DNA of 64,000 nt, taken from the NCBI GenBank assembly GCA_032622095.1, contig CP136064.1:277287614-277351613 (forward strand), read 5' to 3'. The notes under the pieces were generated by a model. The model worked only from the letters and a program-made list of their open reading frames with translations. It did not search any database and was not told the DNA's origin. Position 1 is the stretch's first letter; every line of letters starts with the position of its first letter. Origin of the DNA: Siphonodentalium dalli. Lineage: Eukaryota > Mollusca > Scaphopoda > Gadilida > Siphonodentaliidae. The translations under genes were made by a program, and so were the position numbers. Positions 1 to 12,679 of the stretch are shown piece by piece.

Positions 1-1730
1 AATCTGAATACAATTGTCCAATTTATTAATTCAACTACAAATTAACTTTAAAATAAATATATGTGGTAATAAATGTTTTAAACAAATATTTATGGCTAAT
101 TGCACTTGTTTCGTATGGTATAAAACGCCAGCGTTTATATATTGATGTATGTCTAAAACACCAGCGTTTATGACTACGCGCGAGCGACTTCCCCGACATG
201 TATCATGCTGTGATTTGTCTATCAAATAGTCTGCTGGGTGTAATACAATACCATTGCTATGGTAGACTTAGGTGACTTTTGGATGGAATAACATCTGTGC
301 TAAGTTACCACGCATGGAAAGCCAGTTAATTTTGGCCTCATTTAAATCACACTCTGCATTGTGTCTGTTTACTGTATCTATTTGTCTGTGATATTTATAA
401 CTCAATGTTCAATCAATTCTTCATAGAATAACAGTCTTCTTTGGATTTTGTGGTATCGTGAAATTGAGGTAAGTTTATATCTATGGTATTAGCAAGAACT
501 AATGCAGATATAATCGATCTATATCGAAATGAAAAGGATATATTGTATATGTGCATGTCATCTGAAATGGATAGGGTGACACTATCTAAATCTCAAACTC
601 TCTCAGTTACGCGTGTATCTTTTTGAGTTGCAAGAATATAGAATCCGTTTTGGGGGCTAGTCTCACCAGTGGTAAAACAAAATTTAAAGCGGCACATAAG
701 TTTCAAACCCTTTATTCTAAGATCATTATTACTGACCGTATATTATGTATCTGTCTTGCACGTACGGGTTGGTGAATGTCCAAGCTCGCGATTGCATGAT
801 TTAAGAGACTTTGGTGAGCGATTTTGATTTGCGTCTCTTACAATGATGAAAATTTCCCGTGTATTAATCAATTCAATGGTCCCTGCATTAGTTTTTAATA
901 TTATAAAGTTCCCTGTCAACACAAGTCAGAATATCAACAAGTATCCGTATTAAACGGTTTATAATATGACCGCTATATATATACGAATGATCTAAGTTGC
1001 TGTTTGCTTTTCAGATATTTTCACTAAAGTTTAATTAATTAATTTTAAATCTTCATTGTTTCAGGATTCTGAATGACCAGGCAATATTACAGGAGACGGA
1101 AAAGTTAAGGAACTGGCGAGATATTACGCAGTTAGTGTACACAAATGGAGGACTGACGGAGTACACGAGTTGTATAACGGCACGAGCTGATATTTGAAAC
1201 CATGATTTAAATATTATGAAGAGCATGCAGTGATAAACGGAAACACAAGCTTTCCGTGCACAGAGATTCCATCAGTGATCTGATGATCAGTCATCTTGTA
1301 CTCAAAACAGAGCCAGAAGATTAAACTACCACTTCTCTCCAAAACCTCGGAGATGGTCCCAAATATGGGACTCAGAGCCATTATACGGGATATACATGGA
1401 TTCTACATACGACGAAATATAGGATATATATATATATAGAAGTTCAACATACAATATGGTCTATAGACTATACCGTATAACTAGATATACAGTATATGGA
1501 ACTGCACGGCATTGGACTACACATAAAGAATCACTGGATTATATCAGGAACTATATACACATGATTTATCAGAACATGTTTTAATTCACAGCATTGGATT
1601 AAAAAAAAACACGTGACTTTTAATATTCTCACAATGGATTTATCAGTAACCACGTGACTTTAAATATTATAATATGGATTTACAAGAAACCAAAGACTCG
1701 TACCATTATACGACATTTGAGTCAGTTATG
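1..1730. other. AT-rich stretch without recognised gene
   Basis: No ORF with family features, splice-coherent exon or clear repeat array was recognised here. Short AT-rich runs and low-complexity TA tracts occur around 1,420-1,500. I cannot say whether it is intergenic or the intron of a gene lying outside the window. Confidence 0.5.
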
Positions 1731-1734
1731 GTTT

Positions 1735-1985
1735 TTACCCTAATTCCATGACTGGAGCTTCCTGAAGTTTTGCGAAAACCATATTCCAATGCATTCTCTT
1801 ATATATGCGAGTCTCCCATAGAGAGCCTCGCATATACAAGATAATACATTGGTCAATCAATATTGATCTTGTAAGCCAGTGCATTATCTTATATATGCGA
1901 TGCTCCCCGTGAGAGACTCGCATAAGTAAGTGAATCAATGGCACATGATATTTAATGCTGCAACAGCGCAGCTCCCGTCATGAAA
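1735..1985. repeat. Old copy of the ATGCATTCTCTTATATATGCGAG palindrome family
   Basis: Two diverged hairpins read as a CCAATGCATTCTCTTATATA arm, a short loop and the returning arm, at about 1,787-1,855 and 1,877-1,945. They resemble the palindromic modules at 16.2, 26.0, 46.7, 61.8 and 62.6 kb but carry many substitutions, so this copy looks older. The flank at 1,745-1,785 (GACTGGAGCTTCCTGAAG) recurs inverted near 26,250-26,280 beside CAP exon 8. Confidence 0.7.
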
Positions 1986-2319
1986 GTGTTAAGAAACAAG
2001 GTGGATTCAAAAATGACAATTAATAATAATTATAGTCAAATATAAAATAAATATCAATCTCCGCAAACAAATCCATCTTTAATTATAAATGTATATAATA
2101 TTCTACATTCATTCAACGTCGACCAGTTATTTGCACGAGGATCACATCGAACTAGTTCGAAACAACCTAGTTCCATGAGTTTAAGAACATTTTGTGTTCT
2201 TATCAAATTGACGACCAATCGAAACACTAGTTAACCAATGAAAATTTTGAAGATGATGTTGAACAATTTGTTGAATTGTACCGAAATTTGTTTTTGAGAA
2301 TAAAATATTTATAAACACA

Positions 2320-2670
2320 TCGGGTGTTTTATTTTCATAATAATAAACACGTCATAGTGTTTATAAAGTGTGTCTGGAAAATCAACACGTTGTGTGTTTA
2401 TTATAAAACGCTATGACATGTTTTAATATAAACACTAGTGTTTATTCATAAGCGGATAGAGTGTTGATTTTAAAACACTATGACGTGTTTTTATATAAAC
2501 ACTGGTATTTATTCATAATTGGATGGAGTGCTTATTATAAAACTCTGTGACATGTTTTTATATAAACACTGGTGCTTTAATTATAAAACACGTGTGTTTT
2601 TACTAAAACAGACCACATGTCTTATAAGTGTGTCTCTCAGGTGTTTTTAATCAAACGCGTTTATAGGAAA
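2320..2670. repeat. Degenerate tandem/inverted array of ACACGTCATAGTGTTTATAA units
   Basis: Four to six imperfect units of about 60 bases alternate between AAACACTATGACGTGTTT and TATAAACACTGGTGTTTATT. Each unit is close to palindromic, so both strands look alike. No coding content was recognised. Confidence 0.65.
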
Positions 2671-2879
2671 TTATTTTTTGCAGTGTATATTTGTGCGAAT
2701 GTCTGTCTGGCAGTGTTCTATTTAACTTCACGAGGACCATCCAGATGGCACCAAACTTGGTCTAACAGGGATAACATTTTACAAGGAAGTTAATGGTGGG
2801 GATTAACACTTTCTAAAGTGACGCTGTTGTTGTCGGGGGGGGGGTAGAAAGCGGGAGGGCAGCAAAATGATGAAATATA

Positions 2880-3480
2880 TTTGTCGCCTATTTCCACCAA
2901 AGATAAACATAATCATCTCCACGAAATGCCGCCGATCGAATCAAGGGTACATGTAGGGGAGAGGGGAACATTGCTAAAACGAACTAATTGTAGCGCCAAT
3001 ACCCCCACATTGATAAACATTCTTCTTCATGATGCGAGTACTCTAATCGTGTTATTTAAAGACGCCAAAATGTGCGGCAATTTGGTGAGAGATGGGGGTA
3101 CTACATTTAATAAGAATTTGTTCAGTTGCCGATTGCCACCACACTTATACATAATCAGCTCCATTATATCAGGAGTATAATGGACGTGGTTCAAATATGT
3201 TAAAAGTGGCGCCGTTCGAGTCATGAAGGGATGGGGTAACACAGCTGATGCAAATATGTTTAGCACTAATTTCCACCAAATCCATACACGTTCTTCTCCA
3301 ACGATACGAGGAATCAAATCATCTGGGTTAAAGACGCCACATTTGTTGCCATTTGGGTCAGGGATGGAGAGAGTGGAGGGACACTAACATTGATAAGAAG
3401 TTATATATAGACATCTCCATAATTCGTTCTAATGAGTGTTTGACGTTCAAATTCACAACAGCGACAATGGTAAGCGAATT
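2880..3480. repeat. Diverged tandem repeat, partly shared with 50.75-50.89 kb
   Basis: Imperfect units contain TTTCCACCAAA, GATAAACAT.CTTCTCCA and GGGAGAG.GGGA. The stretch 3,345-3,480 (GGGACACTAACATTGAT, then CTCCATAATTCGTTCTAA) resembles 50,755-50,890 in the same orientation. ORFs on both strands here have no recognisable family and follow the repeat, so I do not call genes. Confidence 0.5.
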
Positions 3481-3599
3481 AAGTTACTTGAACAATTATC
3501 ATGATATCTTCTCATCTGTCATATTTATATTGGGACTGGAATCAGGATATTCATATAGTGAGCTAGCAAAACAGATACATCGAAGAAAGCAATAAAAGT

Positions 3600-4350
3600 A
3601 TATTTATCGTTCTATTTAAGAGTTTAATAGATATATTCTTGCAAAATGAGGGACCTTGAACCGTCAGAGGATGGCATGTTAGAATGGATCATGTATTATA
3701 ACACAATGGAGTCTGTCTCATTCAAGATATTTTCCCCAAAAAAATAATATAATTTATCAACAGAGATGGAAATGTATAGAAGGTCTGTTCAAAATGGTGG
3801 TAATAATTTGCAGTCAAATATAATTTATTCTGATATAAGAGAAAACACAGTCAGTAACACGTGACTTTTCGGGATCCACCAAAAACTTTAGTTTGGCACG
3901 TCCGATTTAAACAAAATTGTGTGCATATCCTTTCTCACCAAGCACATACTATACACATATACACAAAAATTACATATAACAACTATATATACATAGTCAT
4001 TACCTATATAAACATTGTTCACATTCACTACATTAAAGCTCCAATATATTTTATATATGCCTAATAATTTGATCTAGATGTCGGTACCATTTCTGACTAT
4101 GGTTTTCTTGTTGCTATAGTGTGATTCTATGAAATTCTATGAAATGGCAATAAAATTATAATTGGAAAAAACCCAACTCTCACAATCGATGCCCCAGACA
4201 CTCACAGCTCAGCGACAAATGCGCGTTAAACTATAAACAGCGGCTGACGCAGGCTGACGATTGCATTTCTAAGAAATTGCTTTAGTTCTATATTTAGATC
4301 CTGCTGTAAAACACGCGGTGATTTCCCGTGGATAATACACGGGGATTTCC
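3600..4350. other. Upstream region of the GIMAP gene, no gene seen
   Basis: AT-rich sequence without recognised coding or repeat structure. Its last 50 bases contain a small imperfect repeat (ATTTCCCGTGGAT, then GGGGATTTCCCCCAC) just upstream of the TATA-like run, which could be a promoter-proximal element. That role is inference. Confidence 0.4.
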
Positions 4351-4360
4351 CCCACGAACA

Positions 4361-4371
4361 TATATATATAA
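4361..4371 (+). promoter_or_regulatory. TATA-like core promoter of the GIMAP gene
   Basis: A TATATATATAA run lies about 135 bases upstream of the proposed ATG at 4,505. Transcription would then start near 4,390-4,400 and leave a ~110-base leader. This is inferred from position only, since TA runs are common in this window. Confidence 0.4.
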
Positions 4372-4504
4372 TCTGTGCATGTCAATATTCGGATTCATTC
4401 GCGCTCTAATCTTTTATTTCCGTAGTCGTGTAACGAGAACACGCTGCGTAATAGATAACAAGTAGGAAAAGTGCAACGAAGATAAACACGAGGAAACAGA
4501 TACA

Positions 4505-4514
4505 ATGGCGTCAG
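4505..4514 (+). CDS. GIMAP-like GTPase, coding part of exon 1 (M-A-S plus one base)
   Basis: ATGGCGTCAG is followed directly by a strong donor, GTGAGT. The exon gives Met-Ala-Ser plus one base (phase 1). The exon at 11,790 starts after TTGACAG and needs exactly one base to complete its first codon, giving Val. Together they read M-A-S-V-Y-P-S-D-K-Q and then the GTPase P-loop. The large exon's frame has no ATG upstream of the P-loop other than the Met at residue 11. That makes this small first exon the best start, though RNA data have not been seen. Confidence 0.7.
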
Positions 4515-4752
4515 GTGAGTGCTTATATATATATTATACTGATGAGTAATAATACACATATAAATACATTCTTTCTGAACATTCAAGTTTTATGTTACCG
4601 TCGAATTAAGGAAGAACAGCCGGACGATGTTACACACTATGTTTATTAACTCATAATCAGTCAGATTTACCTGCCTCATTCAACTTATTGAAGTCACAAT
4701 CGTGTTTCTCAATTGCGTTCAATAAGCGACATCTTAAAGGCCCACGTTCTAA

Positions 4753-5485
4753 ACCCCCAGATTACATTATATAAAATATAGTATATACCATCGAACCCCC
4801 AGATTACATTATATAAAATATATGATATACCATCGAACCCCCAGATTACATTATATAAAATATAGTATATACCATCGAACCCCCAGATTACATTATATAA
4901 AATATATGATATACCATCGAACCCCCAGATTACATTATATAAAATATATTATATACCATCGAACCCCCAGATTACATTATATAAAATATATTATATACCA
5001 TCGAACCCCCAGATTACATTATATAAAATATATTATATACCATCGAACCCCCAGATTACATTATATAAAATATATTATATACCATCGAACCCCCAGATTA
5101 CATTATATAAAATATATTATATACCATCGAACCCCCAGATTACATTATATAAAATATATTATATACCATCGAACCCCCAGATTACATTATATAAAATATA
5201 GTATATACCATCGAACCCCCAGATTACATTATATAAAATATATGATATACCATCGAACCCCCAGATTACATTATATAAAATATATTATATACCATCGAAC
5301 CCCCAGATTACATTATATAAAATATATTATATACCATCGAACCCCCAGATTACATTATATAAAATATATTATATACCATCGAACCCCCAGATTACATTAT
5401 ATAAAATATATTATATACCATCGAACCCCCAGATTACATTATATAAAATATATTATATACCATCGAACCCCCAGATTACATTATT
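4753..5485 (+). repeat. 42-bp minisatellite, about 17 units
   Basis: Units of CCATCGAACCCCCAGATTAC followed by ATTATATAAAATATATTATATA repeat with very few differences; TATAGTATATA and TATATGATATA are variants. An open frame across the array exists only because 42 is divisible by three, so it is not a gene. The array stops inside a unit (TTACATTAT) exactly where the next element begins. Confidence 0.95.
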
Positions 5486-8431
5486 AGCTCAACTTACTTG
5501 TAAGTTTGAGCTATTGCCATGGTTTGGCGTCCGTCGTCCGTGTGTCCGTGTGTGCGTGTGTGCGTGTGTCCATCAACAATTTCCTTTGGCGCGGGCTACA
5601 GGTTGTACCTTTGGTCTGATCTTCATGAAATTTGTCATGAATGTTGACATTGACATGTAGATGGGAACGAGTCATTTTTGGGTCATTCGGCCAAAAAACA
5701 TGGCCGCTGGCAGCCATCTTGGATTTCAAGATTCAATCCATTGGCGCGGCCTACAGGTCGTACTGTTCATCTGATCATCATGAAATTTGTCACTGATGTT
5801 AATAATGACATGTAGATGGGAACGAGTGATTTTGGGGTCGTTCGGCCAAAAAACATGGCCGCCAGCAGCCATCTTGGATTTTACTCTTTGCATGACTAAA
5901 TCCTTTGGCGCGGGCTACAGGTCATTGTTTTGGTCGGAAGTTTATGAAATTTGTCATGGATGTTAACACTGTCATGTAGATGGGAACGAGTGATTTTGGA
6001 GTTGTTCGGCCAAAAAACATGGCCGCCAGCAGCCATCTTGGATTTTACTCTTTGCATGACTAAATCCTTTGGCGCGGTCTACAGGTTGTACCTTTGGTCT
6101 AATCTTTATGAAATTTGTCATGAATGTTGACATTGACATGTAGATGGGAACGAATCAATGTGGGGTCATTCGGCCAAAAAACATGGCCGCTGGCGGCCAT
6201 CTTAGATTTCAAAATTCAATCCATTGGCGCGGGCTACAGGTCGTACTGTTCGTCTGATCATCATGAAATTTGTCATGGATGTTAATATTGACATGTAGAT
6301 GGGAACGAGTCATTTTGGGGTTGTTCGGCCAATAAACATGGCCACCAGCAGCCATCTTGGATTTTACTCTTTGCATGACTAAATCCTTTGGCGCGGGCTA
6401 CAGGTCGTAGCTTCGATCGGAACATCATGAAATTGGTCATGGATGTTAACAATGACATGTAGATGGGAACGAGTGATTTTGGGGTCGTTCGGCCGAAAAA
6501 CATGGCCGCCAGCTGGATTTTACTCTTTGCATGACTAAATCCTTTGGCCCGGGCTACAGGTCGTACCTTTGGTCTGATCTTTATGAAATTTGTCATGAAT
6601 GTTGACATTGACATGTAGATGGGAACGAGTCATTTTGGGGTCATTCTGCCAAAAAACATGGCCGCTGGCAGCCATCTTGGATTTCAAGATTCAATCCATT
6701 GGCGCGGGCTACAGGTCGTACTGTTCGTCTGATCATCATGAAATTTGTCATGGATGTTAATATTGACATGTAGATGGGAACGAGTCATTTTGGGGTTGTT
6801 CGGCCTATAAACATGGCCACCAGCAGCCATCTTGGATTTTACTCTTTGCATGACTAAATCCTTTGGCGCGGGCTACAGGTCGTAGCTTCGATCGGAACAT
6901 CATGAAATTTGTCATGGATGTTAACAATGACATGTAGATGGGAACGAGTGATTTTGGGGTCGTTCGGCCGAAAAACATGGCCGCCAGCAGCCATCTTGGA
7001 TTTTACTCTTTGCATGACTAAATCCTTTGGCCCGGGCTACAGGTCGTACCTTTGGTCTGATCTTTATGAAATTTGTCATGAATGTTGACATTGACATGTA
7101 GATGGGAACGAGTCATTTTGGGGTCATTCGGCCTAAAAACATGGCCGCTGGCAGCCATCTTGGATTTCAAGATTCAATCCATTGGCGCGGGCTACAGGTC
7201 GTACTGTTCGCCTGATCATCATGAAATTTGTCATTGATGTTAATAATGACATGTAGATGGGAACGAGTGATTTTGGGGTCGTTCGGCCAAAAAACATGGC
7301 TGCCAGCAGCCATCTTGGATTTTACTCTTTGCATGACTAAATCCTTTGGCGCGGGCTACAGGTCGTTGTGTTGGTCGAAAGTTTATGAAATTTGTCATGG
7401 ATGTTAACACTGACATGTAGATGGGAACGAGTGATTTTGGAGTCGTTCGGCCAAAAAACATGGCCGCCAGCAGCCATCTTGGATTTTACTCTTTGCATGA
7501 CTAAATCCTTTGGCGCGGGCTATAGGTTGCCTTTGGTCTAATCTTTATAAAATTTGTCATGAACGTTGACATTGACATGTAGATGGGAACGAATCATTGT
7601 CGGGTCATTCGGCCAAAAAACATGGCTGCTGGCGGCCATCTTGGATTTCAAAATTCAATCCATTGGCGCGGGCTACAGGTCGTACTGTTCGTCTGATCAT
7701 CATGAAATTTGTCATGAATGATAACAATGACATGTAGATGGGATCGAGTCGTTTTGGGGTCATTTGGTAAAAAAACATGGCCGCCAGCAGCCATCTTGGA
7801 TTTTACTCTTTGCATGACTAAATCCTTTGGTGCGGGCTACAGGTCGTAGCTTTGGTCAGATGGTCAGATGGTCATGAAATTTGTCATGAATTATAACAAT
7901 GACATGTAGATGGGAACGAGTCGTTTTGGGGTCATTCGGTCAAAAAACATTGCCACCAGCATTTTACTTTTTGCATGACTAAATCCTTTGGCGTGGGCTA
8001 CAGGTCATACCTTTGGTCTGATCTTTATTAAATTTGTCATGAATGTTGACATTGACATGTAGATGAGAACGAATCATTGTGGGGTCATTTGGCCAAAAAA
8101 CATGGCTGCCAGGGGCCATCTTGGATTTCAAAATACAATCCATTGGCGCGGTCTACAGGTCGTACTGTTCGTCTGATCATCATGAAATTTGTATGTCGTG
8201 GCTTTGGTCAGATCTTCATAAAATTTGTCATGGATGTTAACAATTATACGTAGATGGGAACGAGTTCTTTTGGGGTCAATTGGCCAAAAGAAATGGCCAC
8301 CAGCAGCCATCTTGTATTTTAATCTTTGCATCACTAAATCCTTTGGCGCATGTTAGACATTTCAATTAGCACCTTTCCTATTCCTCCATTTACTGTCAAC
8401 CATTAAATTATTCCCCTACCTAAGTTGAGCT
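5486..8431. mobile_element. AGCTCAACTT-ended element made of ~160-bp repeats
   Basis: Starts AGCTCAACTTAC and ends with the inverse, AAGTTGAGCT. The interior is about 17 imperfect units of ~160 bases. Each holds GGCGCGGGCTACAGGTCGTA, ATGAAATTTGTCATG, ACATGTAGATGGGAACGAGT, CGGCCAAAAAACATGGCCGC and AGCCATCTTGGATTT. Units alternate in type, and the pattern recurs at about 480-485 bases (for example CCTTTGGCCCGGG at 6,541 and 7,024), which indicates a three-unit higher-order repeat. Elements of this style are frequent in bivalve genomes. No transposase was seen, so it is non-autonomous. It interrupts the 42/48-bp minisatellite. Confidence 0.8.
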
Positions 8432-8453
8432 ACAGTGTCATTGACACTTTCAT

Positions 8454-9100
8454 ATAAAATATATTATATACCATGAACCCCCAGATCACATTATATAAAA
8501 TATATGCCATATTATATACCATGAACCCCCAGATCACATTATATAAAATATATGCTATATTATATACCATCGAACCCCCAGATTACATTATATAAAATAT
8601 ATGCCATAATATACACCATGAAACCCCAGATCGCATTATATAAACTATATGCCATATTATATACCATGAACCCCCAGATCACATTTATATAAACTATATG
8701 CCATATTATATATCATGAACCCCCAGATTACATTATATAAAATATATGCCATATTATATACCATGAACCCCCAGCTCACATTATATAAAATATGCCATAT
8801 TATATACCATGAACCCCCAGATCACATTATATAAACTACATGCCATATTATATACCATGAACCCCCAGATTACATTATATAAAATATATGCCATATTATA
8901 TACCAGGAACCCCCAGATTACATTATATAAAATATATGCCATATTATATACCATGAACCCCCAGATTACATTATATAAAATATATGCCATATTATATACC
9001 ATGAACCCCCAGATCACATTATTTAAAATATATGCCATATTATATACCATGAACCCCCAGATCACATATATAAAATATATGCCATATTATATACCATATG
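8454..9100 (+). repeat. 48-bp minisatellite, about 13 units
   Basis: Units of CCATGAACCCCCAGATCACA then TTATATAAAATATATGCCATATTATATA. It is a longer relative of the 42-bp unit at 4,753-5,485, with an added GCCATATTATATA. Open frames on both strands follow the 48-base period and are not genes. Confidence 0.9.
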
Positions 9101-9520
9101 AAAGAGGAAGCTCCAGAACATTGTATTATCAGCTTATCCAGTGTAATAAACTGAGGAGATGTTGTTTTTGTTGAGTTGCCAACGCGTTTTGTCATCCGGA
9201 TTGCAGTAAAAGGCAGTATTATTTTCAATGCAGGGGGAATAACTCTATATATTAAAGATAGAGTTCTTCCGCGTCCATTGAAAACGTTTGAATTCTGTTG
9301 CATTCTGGGATCTAAAGAGGGGAAGTCATTCTTTGATTTCAGCAGTTTTCTATTTCTCTGTGGGCATCTTCTGAGACACAGATATTTCAAATAGTGATGA
9401 ATTATAGTATTTTAATCATATTTTATGGCATATATTGTTATTAAAACCGTATATCAAGTCACTATAAACAAAAATAATCGGCGACCCGAAAATGAAGTGG
9501 GCCTTTCAGCTGGGCCTTTA

Positions 9521-10925
9521 AGTATTTGTGTTTGAATGCGTTGCATTCCATAATGAAGATAGGCATTTCAAATTCGACACACCGTTTGTCACGCATGAAA
9601 CACAGTCGATTTTCTATATAACAGTAGTATAGGTTGTTGTTGATATATATATATATATATATATATTATAATTGTCTGTCTGTTTCTATTTCTAATTACA
9701 TTTGGTTTTCCCACGCGTAATCTTAAAAACATCCGCCGCGAGAAATTTGTGATCGTGTATTAAAATGACATGACGTACGAATGACATATGGCTTAATTTT
9801 GTATTCATCTTTAAAGTTCGTAGTATGTTTTTCCCGGTCGGTCTATCGCTGTTGCATGTATCGTTGCGAAACAATTCCATGTGTTTTAATGTCAATCTGT
9901 TATAGTCTGTATCTTATTTCATGCACCCTGATCTGGTTTTGGCCGGCGATATTGACTTTAATCATGGACGTAAATGAGATATATACTATATATACATCGC
10001 TGCTTTAATGTTATAACGCGACAACATGAGTGTGTGTGTGCATGAGCCAGGTTGGAGGTAATTCACAATTCAGCGATTCTTTATTGCATGCGAATAAAAT
10101 ATTAACCCTTTTAACTCTTGACAGTTTAACCATGTGTATGTGGGTTTACTATATATAGCACAAACTATAGGTAATTTTTGAATTTTCACCAAAGTTATGG
10201 CCCTTTTTGCACTCAATTTTCCTGCACGGGTGATACTTTATTAAGTCTGAACTGAATTAAATTTGGTATGTGAATTTTCTTGCCCAAAATACAGATCAAA
10301 TTCGAATTTGGGTTCTGCCCGCTATTATTCTCCAAAGGTATGGCCCTCTGTCGTATTTTGTCACACCCTATAGCGATGGTCTTATTTTATTTAATGAGGG
10401 TCGTCGGTTATAAATCATTATGCATCCTGAGACACCGAGCTGTCCGTATTCATTTGAGCATTAATTAGATAAAATCAGAATGAATTGTAACTGACAAAAC
10501 TCTTAAATAAAAACATATATCATTTAATTGCTTATATATACGTGGTGGCAGCGGTCAGACCAGTGTAGCGAGGCGACTGAACTATGACAGTGTAGTTTGG
10601 AAGAAAACAAAGAGTCCCTGTTTTATTCAGCGAAAATTTATCAGTATACGCCCCGTGGTTCACAACTCGGAAATCGGGAGTAAATACTGAAGGTATATAT
10701 AACCAAGGCACTCACAACGGGTGAATGTGAAAAAATATATAAAAAATATCAAATTCGTTTCATAAAATCTTATATCCCAAAATACCTCGTTGGAGATCCT
10801 CTATACATGTAATCCTATATAAGAATGGCCTGCTTTGCCTCGCCTGTCCAGTTTTGGGGTTTCATGATTGTTCTTAATGAACCTCTTACATCCCTTATTT
10901 TTAGCAATTAGCTGCAGCACTTGAC
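9521..10925. other. GIMAP intron 1, single-copy part
   Basis: AT-rich intron sequence with a short TA dinucleotide run at about 9,640-9,665. No coding exon or transposon ends were recognised. Confidence 0.5.
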
Positions 10926-10926
10926 A

Positions 10927-11165
10927 GGGGTGGGTGGGTAAGACATGTGCGAACAGGAGCACTACATGGAACACAATCTTGACCATGGATGGGTGGGTAA
11001 GACATGTGCGAACAGGAGCACTATACATGGAACACAATCTTGACCAGGGATGGGTGGGTAAGACATGTGCGAACAGGAGCACTACATGGAACACAATCTT
11101 GAACAGGGATGGGTGGGTAAGACATGTGCGAACAGGAGCACCACATGGAACGCAGTCTTGGGCTA
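10927..11165 (+). repeat. 60-bp tandem repeat, 4 units
   Basis: Four units of GGGTGGGTAAGACATGTGCG, AACAGGAGCACTACATGGAA and CACAATCTTGACCAGGGAT. They are nearly identical, so the expansion is young. The array lies in GIMAP intron 1, about 620 bases before the main exon. Confidence 0.9.
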
Positions 11166-11789
11166 ACTAGGTACAATATCGCTTGTTTCCATTGGTTAAG
11201 ATATACCATGATCTCCAAATCTCAAGCGATATGATGAGATGCCTTATAGGTTGTTAGCTTTAAATGTCTCATCTGCTTCAAATGATCAGGGGCGTGGTTA
11301 GATGGTCTTCGTTGGATTTTTCCAACTTGTTTACCTGAAATTCTCTGAAAATGTCATAACTTAACACCTCCATTCAATTTAATTCCTGCATGCTGTTTAC
11401 AATTTCAGTCATAATCATTTGACCGAAAGAATAAAAAAAATATATTCTAACGTTTGGTCTGAAAACATAAAATTTCACACTAAATACTGGTTGGAGTCTA
11501 TCAGCCGGGGTCGTCCCGTTTTGCAGACACCTATTATTTTCCCAACTAAATATTGTGTCAGGCATTAAATTTCAAATTGTTGGTAAAACTCCCGGATATC
11601 CTGGATACGGTAACCACTTTACCGTTTTGTTTAAAGATCTTGGGTAATTAGCATTTCGAATATCGTGGGTACAGTAACCATAGCAACGTTTTTGGAGATC
11701 ACGGGTACTATAATAATCAGAGACATGCGAACTCGACCGATTCAGTTGTACTGTTATTGTCTAAAACATACTATTTTTTTTATTGACAG

Positions 11790-12679
11790 TCTACCCATCA
11801 GATAAGCAGATGAGAATTGTATTATTGGGCAAGACGGGAGTCGGAAAAAGTGCCACAGGAAATACCATCTTGGGCGAAAAAGCTTTCGAATCGAGAACAA
11901 GCGGGACTTCGGTGACGTCATTCTGTCGTGTTGGATCCCATTCAGCGGTCCGAGTTATAGACACCCCTGGATTCTTTGACAATCGTATGTCCAACAACAC
12001 CATTAGGAAGGAGATAGTCAAGTGCATAGCCATGTCAGCTCCCGGTCCTCACGCTTTCATCATTGTTGTCAAACCAGACCGATTCACACAAGAAGAGATT
12101 GACACTGTTAATCTGATAAAGGAAACATTCGGCCAAGAAGTTATGCGACACATGCTTGTCCTGTTCGTGAGGAAAGATGATCTCCATGCCGATGAAATAT
12201 CAATTGAGGATTTTATTAAGACAGTTCCAGACTCTCTCAAAAATGTGCTCAGAGATTGTGAGAACAAGTACATTGCATTTAATAATCGAGCAGGCGCCGA
12301 AGAGAAAAAACAGCAGTCACGTGCTCTCATTGACCTTGTACATGGTCTCGTGGAACGTAATGGCGGGAAATATTATTCACACGAGATTTACATTGCTGCC
12401 GAGAAGGCTATGCGCGCAGAGGAGGATAAACGCTTACACGAGATGGAAGAAAAGAAAAACAAGGAAATCGAAGCCATCAAAAAGAGTATTTTACAAGCTA
12501 ATCAGTCCAAAGAGAAGGAATATCAAGACAGAATAACGAAATTGGAAAGGGATGTTGCTCAACAGAAGCGTGACGTTCGTAGTGAGGTTGTGAAAGACGT
12601 TGGTAACGATAAATTCAATATTTTTGAGACGATCGGTCAGTTTGTGGAAAAAACCGTTAAGAAATGTTCGATCATGTGA
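11790..12679 (+). CDS. GIMAP/AIG1-type GTPase, main exon
   Basis: With exon 1 this gives a 299-residue protein. G1/P-loop GKTGVGKS is at 17-24 and G3 DTPGFFD at 61-67. The GIMAP-specific stretch HAFIIVVKPDRFTQEE follows, with RKDD (G4 position) at 131-134. A charged helical region, probably coiled coil, covers about 204-275. The C-terminus is C-S-I-M, a CaaX-type prenylation signal; Met at the last position usually favours farnesylation. GIMAPs are guanine-nucleotide switches on internal membranes that affect immune-cell survival in vertebrates, and the family is greatly expanded in bivalves, often linked to immune responses. The AIG1 domain lies in one exon, preceded by acceptor TTGACAG at 11,783-11,789. 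The stop TGA ends at 12,679. Reading frame and motifs look intact. Which paralogue it is cannot be decided here. Confidence 0.9.

Larger units (their letters stand above)
4734..9521. mobile_element. Large compound MITE-like element with expanded subterminal repeats (in GIMAP intron 1)
   Basis: The left end reads TTAAAGGCCCAC and the right end GTGGGCCTTT..GGGCCTTTAA, in inverted orientation. A small relative at 27,398-27,828 has the same ends (TTAAAGGCCCACTTAAT / ATTAAGTGGGATTTTAA). That relative carries only one copy of the subterminal sequence (CAGATCACATTATG..ATATTCCATATAATATGCC) that is repeated here as 42/48-bp minisatellites. I infer that the minisatellites grew from the element's own subterminal sequence. 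A second element (5,486-8,431) then interrupted the array. Confidence 0.55.

Noticed and set aside
4822-5487. 221-codon ORF with a 14-residue repeat
   Set aside because: It exists only because the 42-bp minisatellite unit is divisible by three; no Met context, domain or codon bias.
5511-8334. Several 68-110-codon minus-strand ORFs sharing SHAKSKIQ and FGRTTPK motifs
   Set aside because: They follow the ~160-bp non-coding repeat unit.
8781-9174. ORFs on both strands with 16-residue repeats
   Set aside because: Produced by the 48-bp minisatellite period.
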